Positions 1 through 9,289 of a stretch of 64,000 nucleotides of DNA are shown here, in pieces; position 1 is the first letter of the stretch, and each line of letters starts with the position of its first letter. The notes beneath the pieces were generated by a model. The model had not been told where the DNA came from. It made no database searches and saw nothing but the letters and a program-made list of their open reading frames with translations. The position numbers and the translations under genes were made by a program. The stretch lies in contig CAUYUJ010016475.1 in assembly GCA_963575745.1 (NCBI GenBank), forward strand, positions 212,010-276,009. The letters run 5' to 3'. This DNA is from Prorocentrum cordatum. Its lineage: Eukaryota; Sar; Dinophyceae; Prorocentrales; Prorocentraceae.

Positions 1-1400
1 TACCCCAAGAGGGGGAGGATGTAGGAGGAGCCGTCGTCGTAGGAGTAGGAGGAGGAAGAGGAGGAGCAGGAGGAGGAGCAGGAGGAGGAGCAGGAGGAGG
101 AGGAGGAGGAAGATAAGGAGGAGGATATGGAGAACTGCGAGGACGAGAAGGAGGAAAAGGAGAAGGAGGAGGAGGAGGAGGAGGAGGAGGAGGAGGAGGA
201 GGAGGGGGAGGGGGAGGAGGGAGGAGGAAGAAAAAGAAGAGGAGGAGGAGGACAATGGCGAGCTTGGGGGCCTCTTGGGCCGTCTTTGGGGCCTCTTGGC
301 GGTCCCGGGGGCCTCTTGCGTATCTCGGGGAGCCTCTTGTGGCCTCTTGGGGGTCTCTTGGAGGCATCTTGGAGGCCTCTTGGGGGCCTCTTGGGGCCTC
401 TTGGGGCCCTCTTGGGGCGCTCTTGGGGCGCTCTTGGGAGCCTTCGAGGCGCTCTTGGGGCCATCTTAGAGGAGATCTATCAAAGAAGGGGGGGTCCCCA
501 ATTAGCGCTGCCCCTCTAAAGTGCCTCGAATCGCTTCTTGGGCCCCCCAAGAGGCCAAAATCTTTCCAAAACCTAAGGAAAATCAATGTTTTGTGTTTTC
601 TCGCCTTTTCGCTCTTGGAGCCGTCTTGGGCCGTCTTGGGAGCCTCTTGGGCCTCTTGGGGGTCTCTTGGGAGCCTTGTGGAGGCCTCTTGGGCGCCTCT
701 TGGGGCCTCTTGGAGCGCTCTTGGGGCGCTCTTGGGGCGCTCTTGGGAGCCTTCGGGGCGCTCTTGGGGCCATCTTGGAGGAGATCGATCAAAGAAGAGG
801 GGGTCCCCAATTAGCGTTGCCCCTCTAGAGTGCCTCGAGTCGCCTCTTGGGCCCCCCAAGAGGCCAAAATCGTTCCAAAACCTATGTAAAATCAATGTTT
901 TTTGCTTTCTCGCCTTTTCGCTCTTGGAGCCGTCTTGGGCCATCTTGGGAGGCTCTTGGGGCCTCTTGGGGGTCTCTTGGCAGCCTCTTGGAGGCTTCTT
1001 GGGGGCCTCTTGGGGCCTCGTGGGGCCGTCTTGGGGCGCTCTTGGGGCGCTCTTGGGAGCCTTCGGGGCGCTCTTGGGGCCATCTTGGAGGAGATCTATC
1101 AAAAAAGGGGGGTCGTATATTAGCGTTGCCCCTCTAGAGTGCCTCGAGTCGCCTCTTGGGCCCCCCCGAGAGGCCAAAATCCTTCCAAAACCTAGGTAAA
1201 ATCAATGTTTTGTGTGTTTCTCGCCTTTTCGCTCTTGGAGATGTCTTGGGCCATCTTGGCCGTCCCAACGACCCGCGGAACGCCCCGTCCAGGTCAGTGG
1301 GGAGGGGTAAGGGGAGGGGTAAACCCCTCCCCGAAGGGGAAGAAGGGGGTTGGCAGAGGAAACTCCCTAAACCACCTACGCCCTAAAGGGCTGGTGGGAT
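1..1400 (+). repeat. CTTGG-type composite repeat, copy A
   Basis: The copy opens with TACCCCAAGAGGGGGAGGAT, runs through a GGA-rich purine tract to about 250, then hundreds of bases of short CTCTTGGGG/GCCTCTTGG units. A subunit of about 310 bp recurs three times; its AGGCCAAAATC landmark lies at about 552, 860 and 1170. A conserved tail at about 1258-1400 has hairpins (GGGGTAAACCCC, CCCCGAAGGGG) and ends near CACCTACGCCC...GGGCTGGTGGGATTT. The same start and tail recur at 40441-41395, which defines the unit. Open frames across it are low-complexity and not convincing genes. Confidence 0.8.
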
Positions 1401-1402
1401 TT

Positions 1403-1690
1403 GGCATTTTCACTCGCGCACTGCAGCGCTTCGTGGCCCCATAGGGGGCTCCACCGAAGCCCCCAGTGGGACCGTCCGCATGCGTCCCGGTAACCCAATT
1501 AGGCATTTTCGCTCACTCAGTAGAGCGCTTCGTGGCCCCATAGGGAGCTCCACCGATGCCCTCAGTGGAACCGTCCGCATGCGTCCCGGAAACCCAATTC
1601 GGCACACCACCCACACAGTACAGCGTTCCCCCCCGCCCAGTGCAGCGCTTCGTGGCTCCATAGGGAGCTTCACCGAAGCAGATCTTCACA
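1403..1690 (+). repeat. ~99-bp tandem repeat
   Basis: A unit holding GCATTTTC, GCGCTTCGTGGCCCCATAGGG, a GAGCTCCACCGA stretch and CCGTCCGCATGCGTCCCGG occurs about two and a half times. The first two copies are 99 bp apart and the third is offset by about 120 bp. The same landmarks occur in reverse complement in the 90-bp array at 21890-22290. Confidence 0.7.
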
Positions 1691-2483
1691 ATTACGGTCC
1701 CACAACTGCATATGTCTGGGACCTTCGCCAGGATAATTGTTGTCACGCGCGCCAGAGGGCGGCGCGTGACCTCATCATGGCTACGGACACGCGCCGCGTA
1801 CGAGCGGGAGCACTTGCGAGCGACGAGGGAGGAAACCAGGTGCAATGACACATGAAGCCGTTATCTCAGCTCTTCTCCCATGCTTCCCACCTCGGTTTCA
1901 GGGCTTCTTTCGGTGCGGCAGCGGCGGCAGGAGCGCCGAGGGAATGTCTCCCCGTCCGTAGCTATTTGAGCCCAAGCCCTCTGCTGAAGCGGAGCTAGTG
2001 TTGCGCCTGTTGGCTCCTTCTGACGGCAGGGCGCCCGCTGAAATCACGGCCGCGGCCGAGTTGCGTCTCAATCACACCGGCGCCCCGCCGCAGCTCGCCC
2101 GAGATCGTTATCAATGTTTGACTCTATGCGAGTTGGGCGATTCGTAATTCATGACAAGTCAGAGTTCATGATTGACGCTTCACGTATCCCCACCAGCCCA
2201 TCCATAAACGATCCTAGGGACGGATGCAAGGGAGCGGCGGCCAAGGGACGGATGCACGCAGTTCAATCGACGGACAGCGCATCAAGTGGACAGGCGTTTT
2301 CACGCATTCAAGCATTGACCCCATGTGGTCCTAGTGGAACGCGTGTACACATGCGTTTGGAATGAAAAAGGTGGGTCGTATTGCATCGTATATTCGAGAT
2401 GATCGCGGCCAGGAGTGGTGGAGTTGGCTCAAAGACGCCCTAACGCGCACCCGGTCACCCGCGGACTTAACAGGCACGGATGA
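1691..2483. other. No gene seen; holds a dispersed 20-bp motif
   Basis: No convincing coding frame is seen here. TGACGCTTCACGTATCCCCA at 2173-2192 matches, with one change, TGACGCTTCGCGTATCCCCA at 37459 and its reverse complement at about 40074. Confidence 0.5.
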
Positions 2484-2759
2484 CAGCAGACGATTGAGGA
2501 CACGAATTGTTTCGAGATTTGGGGCGAGCTGTGGCGCAAACGCTTGGACGCCGTACAGTCTTGCGAGCAATGTTTGAAAGGCAGGAGAAACTTTGTCTGT
2601 GAGGCATGCGTTGCCGGGGGTCTTCCAAACGTTCGCGATGCCGAGTCGCAGGAAGTGCCCGCCACGCCGCCTACCAAGAGGAGCAAAACGACAGATTGGA
2701 GCCTTCAGTCTTACCGAGGGACCGCCTCTGGTCAAAGACTTCGCCCAAACTCCCATTAG
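2484..2759 (+). pseudogene. Short Cys-rich open frame beside the RNase H relic
   Basis: After an in-frame stop at 2481 a 91-codon frame runs to TAG at 2757. It has a CEQC...CEAC pattern within about 16 residues (in the stretch beginning QSCEQCLKGRRNFVCEACV), which could be a small zinc-binding site, followed by a polar TPPTKRSKTTDW stretch. No initiator ATG lies near its beginning. It sits about 160 bp upstream of the RNase H-like frame on the same strand, so it may belong to the same decayed element. I do not recognise a family. Confidence 0.3.
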
Positions 2760-2920
2760 AACTCGTTGCCGACATTAAAGTATCGGCGGCCATGGGGAAC
2801 TGCATCACCACCGTGACGAACGAGTACTGCCGGGAGCCGTTGGGCCGCATCCGCACGAGCTTGCGTTGTGGTGCGGCCGTTCGTTGAAGAATTTGCCGAG
2901 GCGGTCTCAGACCCTGAAGG

Positions 2921-3468
2921 ATGCCTTGCCTGATGAAGGGGCGGCTGTGTTACCCATGCCCAATCCTTGGAGCCCCACCGGCTTCCAGACCCTGGGTTCC
3001 TGATCCAATGATTCCGTATCCAACGCCCCCACATTACCCTTTCAACCACCAAGTCGAGTATACAGGTTTGTTTATGGACGCCTTGGATTGGAGGCCTCGG
3101 GGATCCAATGCCGTGGATTGTGACAGCGCGTGCGAGGATACAGCGACGCAGGCGAAACCGTCTTCGACGGGCTTGCAGATTCTATCTGACGCGGGCTCCA
3201 GCGACGGTCGTGGGGCCATTGCCCTCGTGTTGGCATTACTGGTCAAAGAAAACAACGTTGTGGGGACGAGGCTGCTCGGTGTCATCGCGGGTGCGTCCCA
3301 TGCCGAAGTTGCAGCTTGGGACGCAGCCATCAGCGCAATTAGAGCGTCCGTGGAAAGCAGGGCACGGAAACGTATAAGGCATTTCTAAGCGTGCGTGGTG
3401 ATAACAGCACAGTCAGTTGCGAGACAACAAACGAGCTATATCGACCAGAGAAGTGCAGGAACAAACAG
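2921..3468 (+). pseudogene. RNase H-like fragment with a frameshift, retroelement relic
   Basis: The frame from 2921 to the TAA at 3388 has a C-terminal half that fits a ribonuclease HI fold: LQILSDAGSSDGRGAI (acidic residue about 90), a hydrophobic strand pair, then ASHAEVAAWDAAISAI (acidic residue about 129). The next expected acidic motif, LSVRGDNSTVS with Asp at 3400-3402, is in a different frame, open from 3343 to the TAG at about 3466. A frameshift between 3343 and 3388 therefore breaks the domain between its second and third catalytic positions. RNase H of this form is usual at the end of retroelement polyproteins. No intact reverse transcriptase is seen upstream. The fold assignment rests on motif spacing only. 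Confidence 0.45.
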
Positions 3469-3579
3469 TAGACACGTAGAGCAAATATTGGAGCAACCGC
3501 CAAACCGAAATCCGGGATCTGCTTGAGCAGACCCAGGAGTCAACCATAAACGGTGTCCGATGTGGGCCTCTTTGTTGCT

Positions 3580-4490
3580 TCCCTGTGCCATCATGGAGCC
3601 ATTTGGGAAGCGTGTGTTGGTCTCTTGAGGCCATCTTGGGGGTATCTTGGGGCCGTCTTGGTGCCTACTGGAGGCCCTCGACGAGCCCCGCCCCTCTGCA
3701 GCCGTCATAATCGTCTCTCGGGGCGTTACTGGAGCGCTCTTGGGGCCGACTTTAAGCTACCTTGGGCCCCTTTTGGGGCTCTTCGGCCATCCTGCTGAGG
3801 CCCCAGCATCATCTTGGAAGCGAAAGTGCACGATGGCCAAATGGAGTTGGATTTCGAGGGGCGGCCTGGGGATGTTCCGTACCATGCCGTGCCCTCATCA
3901 GGGCAATCTGGGGCTAGCTGGAGCCATCTTGGAAACATGCTGGCCCCAAAGCCTCCCATGGATGACCCCGAGATGCCAAAATATGTGGAATAAACAGTTT
4001 GTGTTCAACCACTTAGGCTTTGAGCGAATCGGAGGGGGGGGGGGGGGGGCGAACTTAGCGGCGCTCCTCTTGAGGCCAAACAGTAGTTCCTTGTGGCCAT
4101 CTTGGAGCGCTCTAGAGCCCATCGGGAGCGAAAACGACAGCGGGTCAACATTATTGGTTCGCCTTTGAGTTTGTAAGGATGTTGGCTTTTCGGGGGCGTC
4201 CTTGGGAAGCTCCGTGGCCATTTGAGACCGTCTTGGAGCGACCTTGTGGTGATTAGAAGCATGCTGGACGCCATCTTGAGCGAGTTTGCATTTCCTAATA
4301 ACATGATGGATGTCGCCTTGGGCTATCCGAGGACCTCTTGGAGCCGTCTTAGGCGCCCTAACACCTCGCGGAGCGCCCAGTCCAGACCCAGCGGGGGTGG
4401 GGGGGGAGGGGTAACTTGTAAAAAAGAGAAGAACGGGGTTGGAAGAGGAAGTGCGCTAGACCACCTCAGCCCAGAGGGCTGGTGGCATTA
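3580..4490 (+). repeat. CTTGG-type composite repeat, copy B
   Basis: The copy lacks the purine-rich start but has divergent GCCATCTTGG/CTTGGGGCC units, the internal CATCGGGAGCGAAAAC motif at about 4119, and the conserved tail with CTCGCGGAGCGCCCAGTCCA, GGAAGAGGAAGTGCGCTAGA and CAGAGGGCTGGTGGCATT. A run of about 15 G lies at 4035. Confidence 0.7.
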
Positions 4491-4579
4491 CAAACACACG
4501 CGCGCGAACTATCCTCAAGCAGCATCGATATACTGTTTGCGCAGTCGTGGACATACTCGTGACTAGACCGCGGCGTCGG

Positions 4580-5090
4580 CAACGGAAAGACCGGCGGCAA
4601 TTGTGAAGGCGACCGTGACAACGGTGGTGCCCACGACGACGGCAACGACGACGACGACGACCACGGCGACGAAAACGACAACGACGACGACCGCGGGCGA
4701 AAGCGATGGCGACGACGACGACGAGGCCGACGACGACGACGACGACGACGATTGCGGCGGCGACGGCGGTGACGGCATTTGCAAAGCTAGCGACGACAAC
4801 AACGACGACGAGTGCGGTGGCGACAACGACGGCAAAGGCGACGGCGCCAGCGAGGGCGACGGTGAGGGCGGCGGCGGCGGGGACCGCGGCGGCGATGGCG
4901 ACGGCGACGACGGCGACGTCGATGGCGATAGCGACACGGCGGCGGCGCCAGCGGCGACGGCGATGGCCGCGGCAGCGGCGCCAGCGAGGGCAACGGCGGC
5001 GACGTCGAGTGCGACGGCGACGTCCGCGGCGGCGACGGTCCTGGAGACGACGACGGCGATAACGACGGCGACGGCGACGTCGGCTCTTGG
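4580..5090 (+). repeat. GAC/GCG trinucleotide tract
   Basis: About 500 bp of interrupted (GAC)n grading into GGC/GCG triplets. Frames on both strands are homopolymer-like (Asp/Gly, Thr/Ala, Arg, Ser). I see no gene in them. Confidence 0.9.
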
Positions 5091-5757
5091 TTTTCAGCTC
5101 GAACTCTTGGAAGGCTCGCTCTCGGTAAAGATGCAGTGCTGGAGCGGTCGCGCTTGAAGCCACCAGCGCGCGGGTGCCCTGTCACGCGCCGATCCATGAG
5201 CGACGGCGGCCCACCGCGGGCCTCCAAGGCTCCCTCGGCGCTCGGTGACGATAGCCACCCGCGGGTCTCAAGGATCGGGCGCCCAAAGCACCAAGGTTCG
5301 AGCGTCGTGAACAAAACAAAACACTAACCACCGATCGGCCGCAGTTCGAAAGATGGCACGGAAAGATCGGATCGCTGCGCTGCACTTTCGGGAAGCCTTG
5401 CCCTGTCCTGCAAGGTGCTGTCTTGTCTTGCATCCGACGCTGGCTCGGCGTGGATTCGAGTGGAGTCTACTCAGATTCGGCGTGGAGTCGAGGCGGAACC
5501 GACGCGGATTCGACGCGGATAGCGGCGCGATGAGACAGACAAGGGCAAGGGCCCCTCGAAGATCCGACATACGGGTCGAGAGCTCGGGTCGTGGCTTTCT
5601 CCACGGTGCTTCGGGCTTTCATTGCGTCTGGCCCCAGGGGAGCGGAGGTGTTCACAAGGAGGGGTAGAGAGGTTGCTGCATGTAGGTGGCAACGGCCCCG
5701 CAGCCCACACACGGTCGCGCGGGTCGCCAGGGAGTTCCTGGAGAACCAGCGTCCTTG
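5091..5757. other. No clear gene
   Basis: Mixed sequence with short GATTCGA-type imperfect repeats at about 5450-5520. CTCGCTCTCGGTAAAG at 5114-5129 resembles a splice donor behind an open frame, but no partner exon can be named. Confidence 0.4.
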
Positions 5758-6011
5758 GATCAGGGGCAACGTTTGGGGGAGGATGGGCTCAGGGGAGACT
5801 GCGTCGACCCCCAATCGCCCTTTTCTGATGCATAGGGGCCCGATCGCCCACCTCGCTCAGGATTGTGCGGATTCGCCCTCGGGCGCTCCTCGCCGATCTA
5901 TCGGCGATATCTGGTCCCGGGCTCCGGGCCCACGGGCCCCCCCCCCCCAGATGGTATGGTCCCAGGATTCCTCGGGCCCTTCCCCCTTCCACCCCCCAGA
6001 TGGTATGGTCC

Positions 6012-6015
6012 CAGA

Positions 6016-6063
<48 letters not shown>

Positions 6064-6064
6064 T

Positions 6065-6111
<47 letters not shown>

Positions 6112-6227
6112 CACGACGACGACGACGACCGCTGCGGCGGCGACGACGCCGGCGGCGGCGGCGGCGACGACGACGACGATGACGACGATGACGACGGCGA
6201 CGACGACGATGACGACGACGACGACGA

Positions 6228-6270
<43 letters not shown>

Positions 6271-6316
6271 GACGACGAGGACGACGACGACGATGACGAC
6301 GACGACGACGACCTCT
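6012..6316 (+). repeat. (GAC)n microsatellite
   Basis: About 300 bp of nearly pure GAC with a few GGC, GAT and GAG interruptions. Open frames here are runs of Asp, Thr or Arg and are not gene evidence. Confidence 0.95.
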
Positions 6317-6600
6317 GAACCACCACAGCACCACACCACATCCACAGGGGGGGGGAGGGGGGCACCGCAGCGCAGCACCACGCCACGCCCACCTCTGAAC
6401 CACCACAGCACCACACCACATCCACAGGGGGGGGGGGGGGGCACCGCAGCGCAGCACCACGCCACGCCCACAGGGGGGGGCGGGGGGGACCATCGCGCGG
6501 GGGGGGGGCCAATGGCATCAGCATTGGGGGGGGGGGGGCCAAGCCCTGGACCATATATCGCCGATTCGAGTTCGATATTGCCCCCCCCCCCCCCACCCAC
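6316..6600 (+). repeat. 80-bp tandem repeat with G tracts
   Basis: CCTCTGAACCACCACAGCAC occurs at 6312 and 6392, and a third partial unit follows. Each unit carries a run of 8-12 G beside a CACGCCACGCCCAC stretch. Several uninterrupted runs of at least 8 G make quadruplex formation likely. Confidence 0.75.
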
Positions 6601-6809
6601 CTGAGCCGGACTCCCCCGACCCAAGAGTTCCCCCTCAGAGGAAATCCCGGGGGTTCCATGGAGGTCATCAGAGGTTGACAGATTCGGGAGCCCCCTGGAG
6701 TTTCTGGTACGCCTTTGGAGGCCCGCGGAGCCTTCAGAAGGGAGAAGGCATCTGGGGGCCGATCCTCTCACACCCCTTTCCTGACCCCTCCGTTCGTCTC
6801 GCCCTCCAG

Positions 6810-6947
6810 GATCCTCTCCGACAGGTCCGTGGCCCCGCTGGGGCGAGAGGCCAACGTTCTCGGCGACCAGCCCTACGAGCAGCTGCTGCGGGTGATCGAG
6901 AGTCGTGTCATGAGCTTCTCTGAGGTCCTGCAGGACCAGAACAGGAG
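6810..6947 (+). CDS. PX-domain protein gene, upstream exon
   Basis: After a pyrimidine-rich stretch ending CCCTCCAG the frame reads ILSDRSVAPLGREANVLGDQ and on to QDQNRR. A coiled-coil-like segment (YEQLLRVIESRVMSFSEVLQ) is visible. GC-rich codon choice matches the main exon. It joins in frame to the exon at 7226: the last two bases of an Arg codon, AG, are followed there by GCTGGGCCGG, giving NRRLGRDLLAPL. An exon further upstream holding the start codon is expected but cannot be picked out. This exon is inferred from splice-site logic and frame continuity, not from transcript data. Confidence 0.65.
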
Positions 6948-7225
6948 GCTGGGTCTGGATCTTATGGAACTCGAAGAAGAAACACTTGCACAAGCATACA
7001 ATGTCGGAGCTCTTTGTGGGTTGCTTGGATCTGCGCCGCGCTCCCCTGGCGGCGCCTCCTCTGGCGCCGCCCTGGGGCGCGCTCCGCGCGCTTCCAGCGA
7101 CGATCCAAGGAAGCCGCGTGGAACTTCGAAAGTGTACGCATGTGCAGTTGATTATTTATCTTCTTCCAGAGGCTGAGACGGGATTCCTTAAAGAAAAAGC
7201 GAAAATAGAAAATAAACAACACGAG
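6948..7225 (+). mobile_element. Intron 1 of the PX gene, built from a family A element
   Basis: The best junction is GC-AG: exon ...ACAGGAG, intron GCTGGG...ACACGAG, exon GCTGGGCC. The 9-bp sequence GAGGCTGGG occurs at both ends (6945-6953 and 7223-7231). Inside, 6987-7031 and 7101-7146 are imperfect inverted repeats of about 45 bp (TGCACAAGCATACAATGTCG against the complement of CGAAAGTGTACGCATGTGCA). The core has GGCGGCGCCTCC and GGCGCGCTCCGCGCGC, shared with the elements at 19838, 42591, 43683 and 60914. Confidence 0.7.
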
Positions 7226-7346
7226 GCTGGGCCGGGATCTGCTGGCACCGCTGGACCCCGCCCAGGGCACGGTCCGCTTCAGAAAGATCTCCATGGCACT
7301 GCTCGAGCCCTTTGACGCCGCAAGCGGGAAGTCAGAGGATGAACAT
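7226..7346 (+). CDS. PX-domain protein gene, middle exon
   Basis: The frame reads LGRDLLAPLDPAQGTVRFRK then ISMALLEPFDAASGKSEDEH. The preferred donor is CAT|GTACCC at 7347, paired with GGAAG|ATG at 7504/7505; this keeps phase 0 and gives SEDEH-MQALLG. A GA donor after GAG at 7337 would also keep frame, so the 3' edge is uncertain by nine bases. The sequence sits between two stretches of mobile-element sequence, and its composition and frame match the flanking exons. Confidence 0.6.
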
Positions 7347-7504
7347 GTACCCATACTGCTACCCTTCCCTCGTTTTCCGTTTCATGGGCCTCCTGGGAGG
7401 CCCTCGTCGCCACCGCTGGATCCGCCTTAAAAGCATAGTCAGAACGCACTCTTGGAGAGGTCGGGGGAGCAGCTGTATTGGTATCTTTCAGTTTTCCCAG
7501 GAAG
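7347..7504 (+). mobile_element. Intron 2 of the PX gene, built from a family B element
   Basis: The left end, GTACCCATACTGCTACCC, pairs imperfectly with the complement of GGGGGAGCAGCTGTATTGGT at 7463-7482. The interior (GGGCCTCCTGGGAGGCC, TCGCCACCGCTGGATCCGCC, CAGAACGCACTCTTGGAGAG) is shared with copies at 41878-42020 and 42448-42545, in reverse at 37139-37290, and in part near 59865. Almost the whole intron is element sequence. Confidence 0.65.
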
Positions 7505-9289
7505 ATGCAGGCGCTGCTGGGGATCTCGGACCCAGGCCGAGAGGCCTTGCTGCAGGAGTTCGGCGGGGAGTGCGACAAGATTGCGCGAACGAGGGCCCTG
7601 CTCGCAGTCGCTCAGCAGGGCTTGGGTGTCGAGGGCGCCTGCCACGCCGGGGAGCACCTGTCGACAGCAAAAGAGCGCCTCGGGAGGTGCGCGAAGTCCT
7701 GCGACTCGGTGGAGGGGGTGCTCTCGGACTGGGGGCTTCGCGAGAGGCTGCGCCAGGCCAAGGAGAGGTGGGAGCCGCTCGTGCAGGAGAACTTCCAAAG
7801 AGAGGCTCGGACGGATGTTGCTCCCGACACCCCGCCGACGGCGGCTGCGGCGGATGCCTCTCCCGACGCCCCGCCGACAACGGCGGGGGTGGAGGCTGCC
7901 ACCGACACCAACCCGACGGCGGTTGCGGAAGAGGCTGCTCCCGACGGTTTGCCGACAACGGCTGCTGCGGAGGTTGCTCCCGACGCCCCGCTGACGGCGG
8001 CTGGGGCGGAGGCTGCTCCCGACGTTTTGCCGACAACGGCTGCGGCGGATGCTGCTCCAGACACCCCGCCGACGGCGGTTGGGGCGGAGGCAGCTTTCGA
8101 CACGCCGCCTACTGCGGCTGCGGCGGATGTTTCTCCGGACGCCCCGCTGACAACGGCTAGGTTGAAGGCTGCCATCGGTGCCCCGCCGACGGCGGGTGCG
8201 GCGGAGGCTGCTCCCGACGGTTTACCGACAACTGCTTGGGCGGAGTCTGCTCCCGACGCCCCGCCGACGGCGGCTGCGGTGGATGCTGCTCACGACACGC
8301 CGTCGATGGCCGCTGCAGCGGGGGCTGCTCCCGACACCGCGCTGACGGCGGCTGGGGCGGAGGCAGCTTTCGACACCCCGCCAACGGCGGCTGCGACGGA
8401 TGCCTCCCACGACGCCCCGCCGACAACGGCTGGGTTGAGGGCTACCACCGACACCCCGCCGACGGCGGCTGTGGCGGAGGCTGGTTCCGACGGTTTGCCG
8501 ACATTTGCTGGGGTGGAGGCTGCTCCCGACGCCCCGCCGACGGCAGCTGCGGCGGATGCTGCTCCGGACACCCCGCCGACGGCGGTTGGGGCGGGGGCCG
8601 CTCCTGACAGTTTGCCGACGGATATTGTTCCTGACCTTCCGCCGACGGCGGTTGGGACGGGGGCTGCAACCGATGCCACGCCGACGGCACAGCGAACTCC
8701 CGTGAGTCACCCGCTCGCGGCCCGAGAAGTGCCGAAGCAGGTAGACGAGCCTGGCCCTCAGCGGGAGAAGGCGAAACTGAGGGATCAACTCTTCGAGGTG
8801 TATGGTGCAGGAGGGGAAGCCTTGGCGGGCGAGGGCGAGGTTCTTCGACTGACCTCGGCGGCAGCCTCCGAGGCCGGCGGGGAGAATGAGAACCGTGCTG
8901 GGCTGAGAGCCCTGATCGAGAGCACGTTCATACAGAACGGGACCACCTTCTACCGCATCAGGCTCTTCGGCTCCGCGGGCCCCGTGACGTACACGAAGAG
9001 GTACAGCGACTTCAGGGCCTTCGACGAGACTCTCCGGGAGAGGAGCCCGGCTCTCCACTCGGCCATGCCCCAGCTCCCGGAGCCAGGCGTCTTCGGCCTG
9101 CGGCACAAGTTGGGCGCGAGCGGCTTCGAGCAGCGGCGCAGGGACGGCCTGCAGGCCTACCTCGACGCGGCGGCGGCCTGGCTGGACGAGGCAACCCTTC
9201 GGGGTTTCCTCGAGCTGCGGCGCGGCGGGCCGCGCGCGGGGCCGACGCGGGCGCCGGAGCCCGCAGGAGCCGTGCTTTGGGCGGCCTGA
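7505..9289 (+). CDS. PX-domain (phosphoinositide-binding) protein, main exon
   Basis: This exon codes for about 594 residues to TGA at 9287. Its start (MQALLGISDPGREALLQEFG) is a helical region of about 100 residues, followed by about 22 repeats of a 13-residue unit, APDTPPTAAAADA-like, to about residue 400. A charged linker follows. A PX domain occupies about the last 130 residues: FYRIRLFG, TYTKRYSDFRAFDETLRE, a proline-containing loop LPEPGVFGLRHKLG, RRRDGLQAYLDAAAAWL and LRGFLEL. The RYSDF motif and the RRRDGLQAYL helix hold the Arg/Tyr positions that contact PI3P in PX domains. PX proteins act at endosomal or other phosphoinositide-bearing membranes. The helical regions before the repeats recall sorting-nexin-like proteins, but no BAR domain is visible. 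ATG 7505 is probably internal; a model starting at 7478 would use intron sequence. Confidence 0.85.
   Translation: MQALLGISDPGREALLQEFGGECDKIARTRALLAVAQQGLGVEGACHAGEHLSTAKERLGRCAKSCDSVEGVLSDWGLRERLRQAKERWEPLVQENFQREARTDVAPDTPPTAAAADASPDAPPTTAGVEAATDTNPTAVAEEAAPDGLPTTAAAEVAPDAPLTAAGAEAAPDVLPTTAAADAAPDTPPTAVGAEAAFDTPPTAAAADVSPDAPLTTARLKAAIGAPPTAGAAEAAPDGLPTTAWAESAPDAPPTAAAVDAAHDTPSMAAAAGAAPDTALTAAGAEAAFDTPPTAAATDASHDAPPTTAGLRATTDTPPTAAVAEAGSDGLPTFAGVEAAPDAPPTAAAADAAPDTPPTAVGAGAAPDSLPTDIVPDLPPTAVGTGAATDATPTAQRTPVSHPLAAREVPKQVDEPGPQREKAKLRDQLFEVYGAGGEALAGEGEVLRLTSAAASEAGGENENRAGLRALIESTFIQNGTTFYRIRLFGSAGPVTYTKRYSDFRAFDETLRERSPALHSAMPQLPEPGVFGLRHKLGASGFEQRRRDGLQAYLDAAAAWLDEATLRGFLELRRGGPRAGPTRAPEPAGAVLWAA
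7818..8690 (+). repeat. 39-bp coding tandem repeat
   Basis: About 22 units of 39 bp encode 13 residues of the type (A/S)PD(A/T)PPTAAAA(D/E)A. Variants differ mostly by whole-codon swaps (GLPTT, VLPTT, FDTPP, SHDAPP), so the reading frame is preserved throughout. This gives a long Pro/Thr/Ala-rich, Asp-punctuated, probably disordered segment in the PX protein. Confidence 0.9.

Larger units (their letters stand above)
5758..6625. mobile_element. Family C inverted-repeat element, expanded copy
   Basis: The left end, CAGGGGCAACGTTTGGGGGA then GGATGGGCTCAGGGG, matches the copies at 10511 and 43325. It is followed by the shared GCGTCGACCCCCAATCGCCC segment and the palindrome CGCCGATCTATCGGCGAT at 5890-5907. 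A possible right end, CACCTGAGCCGGACTCCCCC at about 6597, is the inverted counterpart of the left end. If both ends belong together the copy has been enlarged by the GAC microsatellite and G-tract repeats. Confidence 0.55.

Noticed and set aside
2420-2440. Possible relic of the dinoflagellate spliced leader (GTTGGCTCAAAG)
   Set aside because: Only about nine bases agree with the end of the spliced leader and the upstream part does not match. Too short to claim.
4456-5163. 235-codon minus-strand frame over the GAC tract
   Set aside because: Arg/Val/Ala homopolymer-like translation of a trinucleotide repeat.
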